DNA of 64,000 nt, from contig NZ_AOLP01000017.1 of assembly GCF_000337795.1 (NCBI RefSeq), positions 62,001-126,000 on the forward strand, read 5' to 3'. The position numbers were made by a program, and so were the translations under genes. This document shows positions 43,769 through 52,074 of the stretch, one piece after another (the first letter of the stretch is position 1; each line of letters opens with the position of its first letter). Below the pieces are notes generated by a model. The model was given only the letters and a program-made list of their open reading frames with translations, did not search any database and was not told where the DNA came from. The stretch is from Haloferax denitrificans ATCC 35960 (GTDB lineage: Archaea > Halobacteriota > Halobacteria > Halobacteriales > Haloferacaceae).

Positions 43769-45223
43769 ATGACGAATCTCCCCCCGCGGCTCTCCACGGG
43801 AATATCCGGACTCGACGCGGTACTGGACGGCGGGCTGGTGCCGAACCGGACGTACATGGTCCGCGGGGAATCGGGGGCGGGAAAGACCATCGTCGGCTAC
43901 CACTTCCTGACCGCCGGACGCGAAAACGACGAGGACGTGCTTTTCATCTCCTTCGAGGAGTCGGACGCCGACCTCCGGGCGAACGCCGAGACGCTCGGAT
44001 TCGACCTCTCCGAGGTTCCCATTCTCGACTTGGGGCCGTCGCCCGAGGCGTTCCTCGACGACGAGGCCTACACGATGCTGTCGCCGGGCGAGGTCGAAGG
44101 GAAGTCGACGGCGAACGAACTCCGGGAGGCAATCGAGGAACACGACCCCGACAGAGTCGTCATCGACCCGCTGAGCCAACTCGGTCGCCTCTCGTCGGAC
44201 AGATACCAGTTCCGCCGGCTCGTCTCGTCGCTCCTGAGCTACCTCAAGCAGTCGGGTGCGACGACGCTGTTCACGAGCCAGCCGTCGAGCGGCGGCACCG
44301 ACGAGACGCTCGCGTACCTCTGTGACGGCTCGATATCGCTGTCTCGGTCCGATTGGGGGCGGTCGGTCCGCATCGAGAAGTTCCGCGGGTCGGACTCTCA
44401 GACGGGGCCGCACGGCATGCGAATCGACGGCGGTCACGGGATGCGCGTCTTCCCGCGGCTCGTCCCCGACTCGCACCACCGCGAGTTCACTATCGAGCCG
44501 CTCTCGTCGGGTATCGACGACCTCGACGCCCTGCTCGGCGGCGGCATCGAGCGGGGGAGCATCACGCTCGTCAGCGGCCCGAGCGGCGTCGGCAAGTCCA
44601 CCACCGGGGCCGCCTTCGCGCGGGCGACGGCCGAACGCGGCGAGCGCGCCGCAGTCTATCTCTTCGAGGAAAGCAAACGGAGCTTCCGACACCGCTCTGA
44701 GTCCATCGGCATCCCGATAGACGACCTCATCGAGGCGGGTGGTCTCCGGGTCGATGCGGTCGAACCGCTCTCGCTTTCGACCGACGAGTTCGCCCAGCGG
44801 GTGCGCGCCGAGGTCGAGGCCAACGACACGAAATTCGTGCTGATAGACGGCACCGCCGGCTACCAACTCAGCCTCACCGACGAGCGAAGCGACATCCGCC
44901 GCGAACTCCACGCGCTGGCGCGGTACCTCAAGAACATGGGCGTCACCGTCGTGTTGACCGAGGAGGTACAGCAGGTCACCGGCGCGTTCCACGCCTCGGA
45001 CAACCACGTGAGCTACCTCGCGGACAACATCCTGTTCATTCGCTACATCGAGGTTCGCGGCGAGATTCGCAAGGCCGTCGGCGTCCTCAAAAAGCGGTTC
45101 GGGGGCTTCGAACCGACGCTCCGGTCGTTCGAAATCGGGACGGACGGCATCACCGTCGGCGAACCGCTCGACGAGCTTCGAGGCATCCTCACGGGCACGC
45201 CGACGTGGAACGAGGCTGAGTGA
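43769..45223 (+). CDS. KaiC-like tandem RecA-fold ATPase
   Basis: The 484-residue protein has two RecA/KaiC domains. The first has STGISGLDAVLDGGLV, Walker A GESGAGKT (33-40) and the Glu pair in FISFEESDAD. The second starts at about 245 with SGIDDLDALLGGGIERGSI, Walker A GPSGVGKST (about 269) and YLFEESKRS. The doubled catalytic Glu is typical of KaiC. The C-terminal tail lacks the phosphosites of cyanobacterial KaiC, so far as can be judged. The next gene, a LOV-domain histidine kinase, overlaps by GTGA, implying a shared role in signalling. KaiC-like genes are numerous in haloarchaea; some follow day/night cycles. Confidence 0.88.
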   Translation: MTNLPPRLSTGISGLDAVLDGGLVPNRTYMVRGESGAGKTIVGYHFLTAGRENDEDVLFISFEESDADLRANAETLGFDLSEVPILDLGPSPEAFLDDEAYTMLSPGEVEGKSTANELREAIEEHDPDRVVIDPLSQLGRLSSDRYQFRRLVSSLLSYLKQSGATTLFTSQPSSGGTDETLAYLCDGSISLSRSDWGRSVRIEKFRGSDSQTGPHGMRIDGGHGMRVFPRLVPDSHHREFTIEPLSSGIDDLDALLGGGIERGSITLVSGPSGVGKSTTGAAFARATAERGERAAVYLFEESKRSFRHRSESIGIPIDDLIEAGGLRVDAVEPLSLSTDEFAQRVRAEVEANDTKFVLIDGTAGYQLSLTDERSDIRRELHALARYLKNMGVTVVLTEEVQQVTGAFHASDNHVSYLADNILFIRYIEVRGEIRKAVGVLKKRFGGFEPTLRSFEIGTDGITVGEPLDELRGILTGTPTWNEAE

Positions 45224-47796
45224 CCGTGCGCGACGACGCGTCCCGGAACGGAGCACGTTCCGCGCGTGACGCGTCCGGCGAGGAACGGATACTCCTCGCA
45301 GTTCGCGGCGCTCGCGACCGCGAGCTACTGGCGGACCTCCTCGACGCGTACGAGGTCGTCGTCTGGGAGCGCGGCCGCGAGGACGGACCCCCACTCCCGG
45401 AGTTCGACCTCTGTATCGTCGACATGGCGACCTACCCCGCCGTCGCCGCCGACCTCGAAGCGCGCAAATCGGACGCGGGCGACCGCTTCCTGCCAGTCGT
45501 GTTGACGGTCGAACAAGACGAACAGCGCGTCGCCGCGCGACGCCTCAGCGACGTTCCCGACGACGTGCTCGCGGTGCCCGCGCCGAGCGCGGTCATCCGG
45601 TCGCGGGTCGAGTCGCTCCTCCAGACCCGACGGCAGTCGCTCCAACTCGCGCTGTACCGCCGCGCGATGGACAGCGCGACCGTCGGCATCACCATCACCG
45701 AGGCCGACGGCGACCAACCGCTCACGTACGTCAACGACGCCTTCGAGGAGATGACCGGCTACGACCGACAGGAGGCAGTCGGCCGGAACTGCCGATTCCT
45801 ACAGGGGGCCGAAACCGACTCCGAGCCGGTCGAGACGCTTCGCGAGGCGGTCGAAAACGGTGAGAGCGCCGCGGTCAGTCTCACCAACTACCGGAAGGAC
45901 GGGACGCCGTTCTGGAACGAACTGAAGATATCGCCGGTGTACGACGACGGCGAGCTCACCCACTTCGTCGGGTTCCAGACCGACGCGACCGTCCGCCACG
46001 CGCTCAGGAACCAACTCGTCCACGAGACGCAGACGCTCAAACAGCTCTTCGAGACGAGCCCGGTCGGCATCGCGGTCCTCAACGAAGACGAGGTCATCGT
46101 GCGCGCCAACGAGGCGGCCCACCGGATTCTCGGTCTGCGGCGGTCGGTCGTACTCGGACAGCCGTACGACGCGCCCGAGTGGGACCTCGTCGACGAGTGG
46201 GGGAACCCGCTCGGCCGCGAGGACCTCCCCTTCGACCGGGTTCGAGAGACCGGTGAGATAGTCAGAGGCTACGAACACGGTATCGACGTCGCCGACGAGC
46301 GCCGATGGCTCGTCGTCAACGCCGCCCCCCTGACCGGAAGCGGGGGAGAGCGAATCGGCGTGATCGCCGCCATCGAGGACTTGACAGCACAGAAGCAACA
46401 GGTGCGCGAGCGCGAGCGATTGCTCGACCTGTTCGACCAGAGCCAGCGAATCGCCTCGGTCGGTGCGTGGGAGGTCAACACACGGACCGGAGACGTCCTG
46501 TTCACGAGCGGGCTCGCCGAACTCGTCGGCGTCGACTCGGGGGAGACGTTCGACCTCGAAGAGGCGTTTTCGTTCTACCATTCCGAAGACGAACCCGAGG
46601 TCAGAGCGGCGTTCGAGCGCCTCGTTGCGACCGGCGAAGAGCAGTCGGTCGAGTGCCGGCTGGTGACGACGGACGGCGAGGTGCGTTGGGTGAACGTCCG
46701 CGGCGTCACGACGCCGGAAACCGACGGCCCCGTCTTCCGGGGAACCGTCCAAGACATCACCGAGCGGAAGGCCCGCTCGAAGGAACTGGAGCGCTACGAG
46801 CGCATCGTCGAGACGACCGCCGACCCGATTTACACGCTCGACGACAACCTTCGGTTCGTCCTCGCGAACAGCGCGACCGCCGACCTGCTGGGCTGTGACC
46901 CCGACGACCTCGTCGGCGAACACGTCTCGGCGATGTTCGGCGAGCGACACTCTCAAGCGCTCTTGGAAGCCATCGCGTCGCTTCTCGCCGGAGAGAGCGT
47001 CGAAGAGAGTATCGAGACGGTCGTCGTCGACCAAACCGGTGCCGAGCGGAAGTTCCAGACGACCATCGCGTCGAAATCGTCGGACGGCGAGTTCGATGGC
47101 ATCGTCTGCGTCGGCCGCGACGTGACCGAACTCCAAGAGCACGAACGCCGGCTCTCGGTCCTCGACCGCGTCATCAGACACAACCTCCGGAACAAGATGA
47201 ACATCGCGCAGGCGCACGCGATGATGGTGCTAGAGCGGACCGACGACGGCGACGTGCGCGAGTCGGCGGCGGCAATCGAGCGGGCGACGAGCGAACTGCT
47301 CTCGCTCGCCGAGACGGCCCGGAAGTTCAGTTCCGCGCTCGACCCCGACGTGACAGAGCGAGTGCGACCGCAGAACGTCGCCGACTGCGTCCGCAACGTG
47401 GTCGAGGGCGCTCGGCTCAGCTACCCCGACGCGACCATCACCGTCGACTCGCCGGCGGACACGCGAGCGTGCGCCCACGAGACGTTCGAACTCGCGGTGA
47501 ACGAACTCATCGACAACGCGGTCGTCTACGGCGGCGACGAGGTCAAAATCGAACTCTCGGTCAGCGAGGACGACGGCCCGGAGCAGGTCGTCATCCGCGT
47601 CGCCGACGACGGACCGGGGATTCCGTCGCTCGAACGCGAATCGCTCAACTCCGGTCGGGAGTCGCCGCTTCGGCACACGAACGGGCTCGGACTCTGGTTC
47701 GTCCGCTGGGCCGTGACGAACAGCAACGGCTCGATGGAAATCGTGGACAACGAGCCGCACGGGACGGTTATCGAGCTTCGACTGCCGAAGGCCTGA
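45220..47796 (+). CDS. Blue-light type LOV-domain sensor histidine kinase
   Basis: The 858-residue kinase begins with a receiver-like domain (about 20-130) that is degenerate (LCIVDMATYP holds an Asp in the usual place). A PAS domain of LOV type follows: TYVNDAFEEMTGYDRQEAVGRNCRFLQGAETDSEPVETL, with Cys191 in GRNCRFLQ, the residue that forms the photoadduct with flavin in blue-light receptors. Then NYRKDGTPFWNELKISPVYDDG and FVGFQTDAT complete the LOV core. Two or three further PAS domains (about 265-385, 390-515 and 525-640) follow. The kinase core has RVIRHNLRNKMNIAQAHAMM (phospho-His), NELIDNAVVYG, ADDGPGIP and HTNGLGLWFVRWAV. No transmembrane helix is seen, so it is cytoplasmic. The gene overlaps the KaiC-like gene by 4 bp. 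Confidence 0.92.
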   Translation: MTVRDDASRNGARSARDASGEERILLAVRGARDRELLADLLDAYEVVVWERGREDGPPLPEFDLCIVDMATYPAVAADLEARKSDAGDRFLPVVLTVEQDEQRVAARRLSDVPDDVLAVPAPSAVIRSRVESLLQTRRQSLQLALYRRAMDSATVGITITEADGDQPLTYVNDAFEEMTGYDRQEAVGRNCRFLQGAETDSEPVETLREAVENGESAAVSLTNYRKDGTPFWNELKISPVYDDGELTHFVGFQTDATVRHALRNQLVHETQTLKQLFETSPVGIAVLNEDEVIVRANEAAHRILGLRRSVVLGQPYDAPEWDLVDEWGNPLGREDLPFDRVRETGEIVRGYEHGIDVADERRWLVVNAAPLTGSGGERIGVIAAIEDLTAQKQQVRERERLLDLFDQSQRIASVGAWEVNTRTGDVLFTSGLAELVGVDSGETFDLEEAFSFYHSEDEPEVRAAFERLVATGEEQSVECRLVTTDGEVRWVNVRGVTTPETDGPVFRGTVQDITERKARSKELERYERIVETTADPIYTLDDNLRFVLANSATADLLGCDPDDLVGEHVSAMFGERHSQALLEAIASLLAGESVEESIETVVVDQTGAERKFQTTIASKSSDGEFDGIVCVGRDVTELQEHERRLSVLDRVIRHNLRNKMNIAQAHAMMVLERTDDGDVRESAAAIERATSELLSLAETARKFSSALDPDVTERVRPQNVADCVRNVVEGARLSYPDATITVDSPADTRACAHETFELAVNELIDNAVVYGGDEVKIELSVSEDDGPEQVVIRVADDGPGIPSLERESLNSGRESPLRHTNGLGLWFVRWAVTNSNGSMEIVDNEPHGTVIELRLPKA

Positions 47797-47819
47797 CGCC
47801 GAGTCTTCGTTCGGCCGGC

Positions 47820-48224
47820 TCAGGCGGCGGCGACGAACGCAGAGACGGCGGAACCGACCGCCGTCGCCCCGAGCATCACGCCGAGTCCGAACCCGAGAAT
47901 CCGGGCCATCGCCCGCCGAGCGTCCGCTTCCGTCCAGCCCGTTCCGGTGTCGAGGTGCGCCTGCATCGACTCGATGCCGCGGCCGAGCGCGACCGCCCCG
48001 GACCACCCGAGGAGGCCGAACCCGAACGCGAGCGAGCCGAGCGCGAACGTCGTCTCGACGCTCGCCGAGAGGTCACCGACGACCAGCCGAGCGGCCAGCC
48101 AGACGGCGGCGACGAGCGCGCCCGCGAGGGCCGCGGTGCCGACGGGGCGGAACCGAACCGCCGCCCGTTCGAGCGCGGGACGCGCGTCCGCATCCGCGTC
48201 CCCCGGCTCCGGTGGCGCTGACAC
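47820..48224 (-). CDS. Small membrane protein, three helices
   Basis: The 134-residue product has an acidic N-terminus (MSAPPEPGDADADARPALERA), then two helices (AALAGALVAAVWLAARLVVGDL; TTFALGSLAFGFGLLGWSGAVALG), an amphipathic loop, and a last helix (ILGFGLGVMLGATAVGSAVSAFV). The family is unknown. It is downstream of the dipeptide permease genes by 7 bp in the same direction, so it may be co-transcribed, but the similarity to transport components is nil. Confidence 0.65.
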   Translation of the reverse strand: MSAPPEPGDADADARPALERAAVRFRPVGTAALAGALVAAVWLAARLVVGDLSASVETTFALGSLAFGFGLLGWSGAVALGRGIESMQAHLDTGTGWTEADARRAMARILGFGLGVMLGATAVGSAVSAFVAAA

Positions 48225-48230
48225 GGGCGG

Positions 48231-49166
48231 TCAGTCGACCGCTTCGCGCATCCGCGGGTCGAGCGCGTCGCGCATGCCGTCGCCGAGGAGGTTGAACCCC
48301 AGCACGGTGAGCGCGAGGAAGAACCCGGGGAAGAACGACCACCACCAGACGCCGGTGAGCAGGCCCTGACTCACGCCGTTCGAGAGCATGAGGCCCCACG
48401 AGGGCGTGCCGGCCGCGGCACCGAAGCCGAGGAACGACAGCGCCGCGAGGTCGATGATAGCCAGTCCGAAGTTGAGCGTGCTCTGGACCGTGATGGGCGC
48501 GAGGCAGTTCGGCAGGACGTGCCGAACCAGCACGCGCGGGTCGGCCGCGCCGAGCGCGACCGTCGCGTCGATGTACTCGTTTTCGAGCACGGTCAGCGCG
48601 GCCCCGCGGACGACGCGGGCGAACCGCGGCGTGTAGACGAGCGTCAGCGCGGCGACCGCCCGCCACAGCCCGAGGTCGTCGGGGAAGATGGCGACGAGCG
48701 CCAGCGCCAACAGGAGCGACGGGAACGCGAGAAGCACGTCCATCGTCCGCATGATGACGTTGTCGGTCACGTCGCCGTAGTAGGCCGCGATGATGCCGAG
48801 ACCGACGCCGAGGACGGTCGAGGCGGCGACCGTGACGGTGCCGAACAGCATCGCGTACCACGCGCCGTACGCCACCCGCGGCAGGAGGCTCCGGGCCTGT
48901 CCGTCGGTCCCGAAGGGGAAGTCGAGACTCGGCGGCGCGCGGTTCGGGTTCGTCCCGAGTTGCGACTGCGTGATGACGTCGAGGTCCAAGAACAGCCGCG
49001 CGTACAGCGCGATGACCACCATCGCCACGATGATGGCGATGCCGGCGAGCGCGAGGCGGTTCGACAGCAGGCGGGAGACGAACGGCGACGCCGTGAGGCG
49101 GTCGACGAGCCCGCGCTGGTCGACGTCGGTCGACGTCTCGTTCGTGGTCGTGGTTTCCGTGCTCAT
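48231..49166 (-). CDS. dppC: Peptide/nickel ABC transporter permease DppC
   Basis: This is the 311-residue inner permease. It has about six helices and the EAA-like cytoplasmic loop VALGAADPRVLVRHVLPNCLAPITVQ, where DppC-type proteins contact the ATPase. An N-terminal acidic stretch (STETTTTNETSTDVDQRG) is followed by the OppC_N domain. Its ATG overlaps the stop of dppB (ATGA). Confidence 0.93.
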   Translation of the reverse strand: MSTETTTTNETSTDVDQRGLVDRLTASPFVSRLLSNRLALAGIAIIVAMVVIALYARLFLDLDVITQSQLGTNPNRAPPSLDFPFGTDGQARSLLPRVAYGAWYAMLFGTVTVAASTVLGVGLGIIAAYYGDVTDNVIMRTMDVLLAFPSLLLALALVAIFPDDLGLWRAVAALTLVYTPRFARVVRGAALTVLENEYIDATVALGAADPRVLVRHVLPNCLAPITVQSTLNFGLAIIDLAALSFLGFGAAAGTPSWGLMLSNGVSQGLLTGVWWWSFFPGFFLALTVLGFNLLGDGMRDALDPRMREAVD

Positions 49167-50182
49167 TGTTCGATCCTCGGGTCAAGGACGGAGTAGGTGA
49201 CGTCGACGCCGAGGTTGACCAGCGTGAACAGGAACGCGAACGTCAGGACCGTCCCCTGCACGATGGGGTAGTCGCCGACCTTGATGGCCTCGACCAGGAG
49301 CGTCCCGATGCCGCCGATGGCGAACACCGTCTCCGTGAGTACTGCGCCGCCGAGCAGGCCACCGAACTGGATGCCGATGACCGTGATGACGGGAATCATC
49401 GCGTTGCGGAAGCCGTGTTTCAGGACCGTTATCTTCGCGCCTTGGCCCTTCGCGCGGGCGGTCCGCATGTAGTCCTGACGGATGACCTCCAGCATCGACG
49501 AGCGCATCATCCGGGAGATGAGCGCCATCGAGTAGACGCCGATGACCGACGCCGGGAGAATCATGTGGCGGACCGCGGAGACGAACATGTCCCAGTTGCC
49601 CGCGAGGAGCGTGTCGACCGTGACGAGCCCCGTCACCCGGATGGCCTCGACGTTGTAGAGGACCGAGATACGGCCGCTCGTCGGGAGCCACCCGAGCATC
49701 TGCGCGAACAGCAGGATGAGAAGCGGACCGCTCCAGAAGATGGGCACGCTGATGCCGGCGAGCGCGCCGATGCGGGTCAGGTGGTCCGTGATGCTGTCCT
49801 GCTTGACGGCGCTCAGGATGCCGAGCGGGATGCCCAGCGAGATACCGATGAGCTGGCCGTAGAGAGCGAGTTCGAGCGTGACCGGCAGTTTGTTGGCGAG
49901 CACCTCGCGGACCGGGGTGTTCCGCTGGATGATGAAGGACTCGCCGAACTGGAACTGCGCGGCGTCGGCGAGGAATCGCCCGTACTGCACCCAGATTGGG
50001 TCGTTCAGGCCGAGGCTCTCTTCGACCTGCCGGACGAACTCCTCGCTGGCGCGCTCGCCCGCGATGGTGAGCGCCGGGTCGCCCGGCGAGAGGTGCAGGA
50101 TTGAGAAGACGAGCGACGCCACTCCCACCAGTACGGGGACGAGCAACAGCAGCCGCTTGAGTACGAATCGTGTGGAAATCAT
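49163..50182 (-). CDS. dppB: Peptide/nickel ABC transporter permease DppB
   Basis: The 339-residue DppB permease has about six helices. The N-terminal FVLKRLLLLVPVLVGVASLVFSILHLSPGDPA is the usual start of this family, and ARAKGQGAKITVLKHGFRNAMIPVITV is the ATPase-contact loop. It follows the binding-protein gene by a 23-bp gap and overlaps dppC by 4 bp, forming an operon. Confidence 0.94.
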   Translation of the reverse strand: MISTRFVLKRLLLLVPVLVGVASLVFSILHLSPGDPALTIAGERASEEFVRQVEESLGLNDPIWVQYGRFLADAAQFQFGESFIIQRNTPVREVLANKLPVTLELALYGQLIGISLGIPLGILSAVKQDSITDHLTRIGALAGISVPIFWSGPLLILLFAQMLGWLPTSGRISVLYNVEAIRVTGLVTVDTLLAGNWDMFVSAVRHMILPASVIGVYSMALISRMMRSSMLEVIRQDYMRTARAKGQGAKITVLKHGFRNAMIPVITVIGIQFGGLLGGAVLTETVFAIGGIGTLLVEAIKVGDYPIVQGTVLTFAFLFTLVNLGVDVTYSVLDPRIEQ

Positions 50183-50205
50183 GAAAGTCGAAGGCGGTCA
50201 GTGCC

Positions 50206-51927
50206 TCAGTTCAGGCTGACGAGGTTGAGGTACGGACCGCTGATGGCGGCGACCTGGAACCCGCTGACGCGGTTGGAGACGCCGCGAAGCTCGTCCGCGT
50301 AGTCGAGGTAGACCCACGGGGCCTCGTCGTGTGCGATCTGGTTCGCCTCGTTGTACAGCGACTCGCGCTCGGCCTCGTCGTAGGTGCTCTGACCCTGTTC
50401 GACGAGGTCCATGTACTCGCGGTTCGCCCACGCCGAGCGGTTACTGGTGTTGTAGCCTTCGGCGTCGAAGCTGACCCAGTCCTGTCCCTCCGTGAGTTCG
50501 CCCTCCTCTACCTGCGGGTGCAGGAGGACGTACATGAAGTTGTCCGGGTCGGCGTTGTCGGTGTACCAGCCGAGGAAACACGCGTCGTGGCGGCCCTGGG
50601 CGGTGTATTCGAGGAACGGACCGAACGACTGCTGGTTGATGTCGACCTCGATGCCGATGTCGCCGAGGTTGGACGCGACGGTCTCGGCGGTCTGAATCGG
50701 CGACGGGTTGTAGCCGCGGGGGTTCTGGAACGTCGCCAGTTCGAACGAGAAGCCGTCGCCGTAGCCGGCCTCTTCGAGGAGGCGCTGGGCCTCTTCGGGG
50801 TCGTACGGGTACGGGTCGATGTCGTCGTTGTGACCGAGGACGTTCGGCGGGAGCGGCTGGCTCGCCTGCGTCGCGAAGCCCGAGTAAATCTCGTTGACGA
50901 TGGCCTCGGTGTTGATGGCGTGGCTGACGGCCTGCCGGACGCGGCGGTCGCGGAACTCCTCGCGGCTCGCCATGTTGAACGCCATGTAGCCGATGTTGAT
51001 ACCCTCGGTGCGGACGAGGTTCGCGTTGCTGGCGTTCTCGACCTGGACGGACGACTGCGCGCCGAGCCCGTCGATGATGTCGAGTTCGCCCGACGCGAGC
51101 GACTGGGCGCGCGTCGAGTTCTGGCCGATGGTGACGAAGACGACCTCGTCCACGTTCGGGCCGTCGCCCCAGTAGTCGGGGTTGGCTTCGAGGCGGATGA
51201 GTTCGTTCGCGTCGTCGAGGTTGCTCAGCTGGAACGGACCCGTGCCGACCGGGTTCGAACTGAGGTCGGTGCCGTACTCCTCGATTGCGGCGAGGGAGTG
51301 GACCGCCGCCGCGAACATCGCCAGGTTACGCAGGAACGGCGCGTACGACTGGGTCAGCTGAATCGTCATCGAGTAGTCGCCGTCGACCTGAATCTCGTCG
51401 ATCCACGAGCCGAGGGTGAACGGCCCGTACGCCGAGACGTAGTCGTCGCCGGCGTAGTACTCGTAGTCGCTGTCGACGAAGCGGCGATAGGTCGCCACGA
51501 AGTCCTCCGCCGTGAACTCCTCGCCGTTGTGGAACGTCACGCCCTCGCGGAGCGTGATGGAGGCCGACTGGCCCTCGAGGGAGTACTCGGTGGCGAGCCC
51601 CTGCGTCAGCGTGGACTGCCCCGGCTCGAAGTTGATGAGCGTGTCGTAGAGCTGTTCGGTCACCTTGGCGACCTCGCCGCTCGTGCTGTTCTGGAAGTCG
51701 AGCGTCGGCGAGTGACTGCCGCGACCGTAGCGAAGGACCGACGCCGAACCGTCGTCTTCGGTCTGCTCGGTCTGGTCCGTCTCGCCCTCGCCGGTCGTCT
51801 CGCCGGATTCGGTGGTGGTGTCCTCGCCGCCGCCGCCGGAACAACCCGCGAGCGCGGCCGTCGCCGCGGCGGTCCCCGCGGCCGTCAGGAACCGACGCCG
51901 CGAGACGTTATTGCCATCTTGTGACAT
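50206..51927 (-). CDS. Peptide ABC transporter substrate-binding lipoprotein (Tat signal)
   Basis: The 573-residue extracellular binding protein has a twin-arginine signal (NNVSRRRFLTAAGTAAATAALAG) ending in a lipobox Cys (AGC). A Ser/Gly/Thr/Glu linker follows (GGGGEDTTTESGETTGEGETDQTEQTED), then the SBP_bac_5 fold: RGSHSPTLDFQNSTSGEVAKVTEQLYDTLINFEPG, then LREGVTFHNGEEFTAEDFVATYRRF. It binds peptides or nickel. The gene heads a unit with dppB and dppC; the strong TATA at 51951-51960 is about 25 bp from the start. Confidence 0.93.
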   Translation of the reverse strand: MSQDGNNVSRRRFLTAAGTAAATAALAGCSGGGGEDTTTESGETTGEGETDQTEQTEDDGSASVLRYGRGSHSPTLDFQNSTSGEVAKVTEQLYDTLINFEPGQSTLTQGLATEYSLEGQSASITLREGVTFHNGEEFTAEDFVATYRRFVDSDYEYYAGDDYVSAYGPFTLGSWIDEIQVDGDYSMTIQLTQSYAPFLRNLAMFAAAVHSLAAIEEYGTDLSSNPVGTGPFQLSNLDDANELIRLEANPDYWGDGPNVDEVVFVTIGQNSTRAQSLASGELDIIDGLGAQSSVQVENASNANLVRTEGINIGYMAFNMASREEFRDRRVRQAVSHAINTEAIVNEIYSGFATQASQPLPPNVLGHNDDIDPYPYDPEEAQRLLEEAGYGDGFSFELATFQNPRGYNPSPIQTAETVASNLGDIGIEVDINQQSFGPFLEYTAQGRHDACFLGWYTDNADPDNFMYVLLHPQVEEGELTEGQDWVSFDAEGYNTSNRSAWANREYMDLVEQGQSTYDEAERESLYNEANQIAHDEAPWVYLDYADELRGVSNRVSGFQVAAISGPYLNLVSLN

Positions 51928-51950
51928 ACGTGTACCTATCGATGTACCCC

Positions 51951-51960
51951 TATAAAATAA
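51951..51960 (-). promoter_or_regulatory. TATA box of the peptide-binding protein gene
   Basis: The sequence ttattttata on the minus strand lies 24-33 bp before the ATG, the right distance for a leaderless transcript of the binding-protein, dppB and dppC operon. The fused ATPase gene upstream has its own unit. Confidence 0.65.
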
Positions 51961-52024
51961 CGAAGGTCTATTCGCGGGAACGAGTGACACAACCGACCTG
52001 TTCCGGTAAAAATACGAGACAATC

Positions 52025-52062
52025 AAAAAACGTCTGACAGGTGACGAGACCCCGTATCGGGG
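52025..52062 (-). terminator. Terminator behind the fused dppD/dppF gene
   Basis: On the minus strand, just past the stop of the ATPase gene, a CCCCG/CGGGG hairpin (52050-52062, loop ATA) is followed 20 bp later by a T6 run (52025-52030). It separates the ATPase transcript from the binding-protein operon. Confidence 0.6.
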
Positions 52063-52074
52063 CCTGATTGCCGT

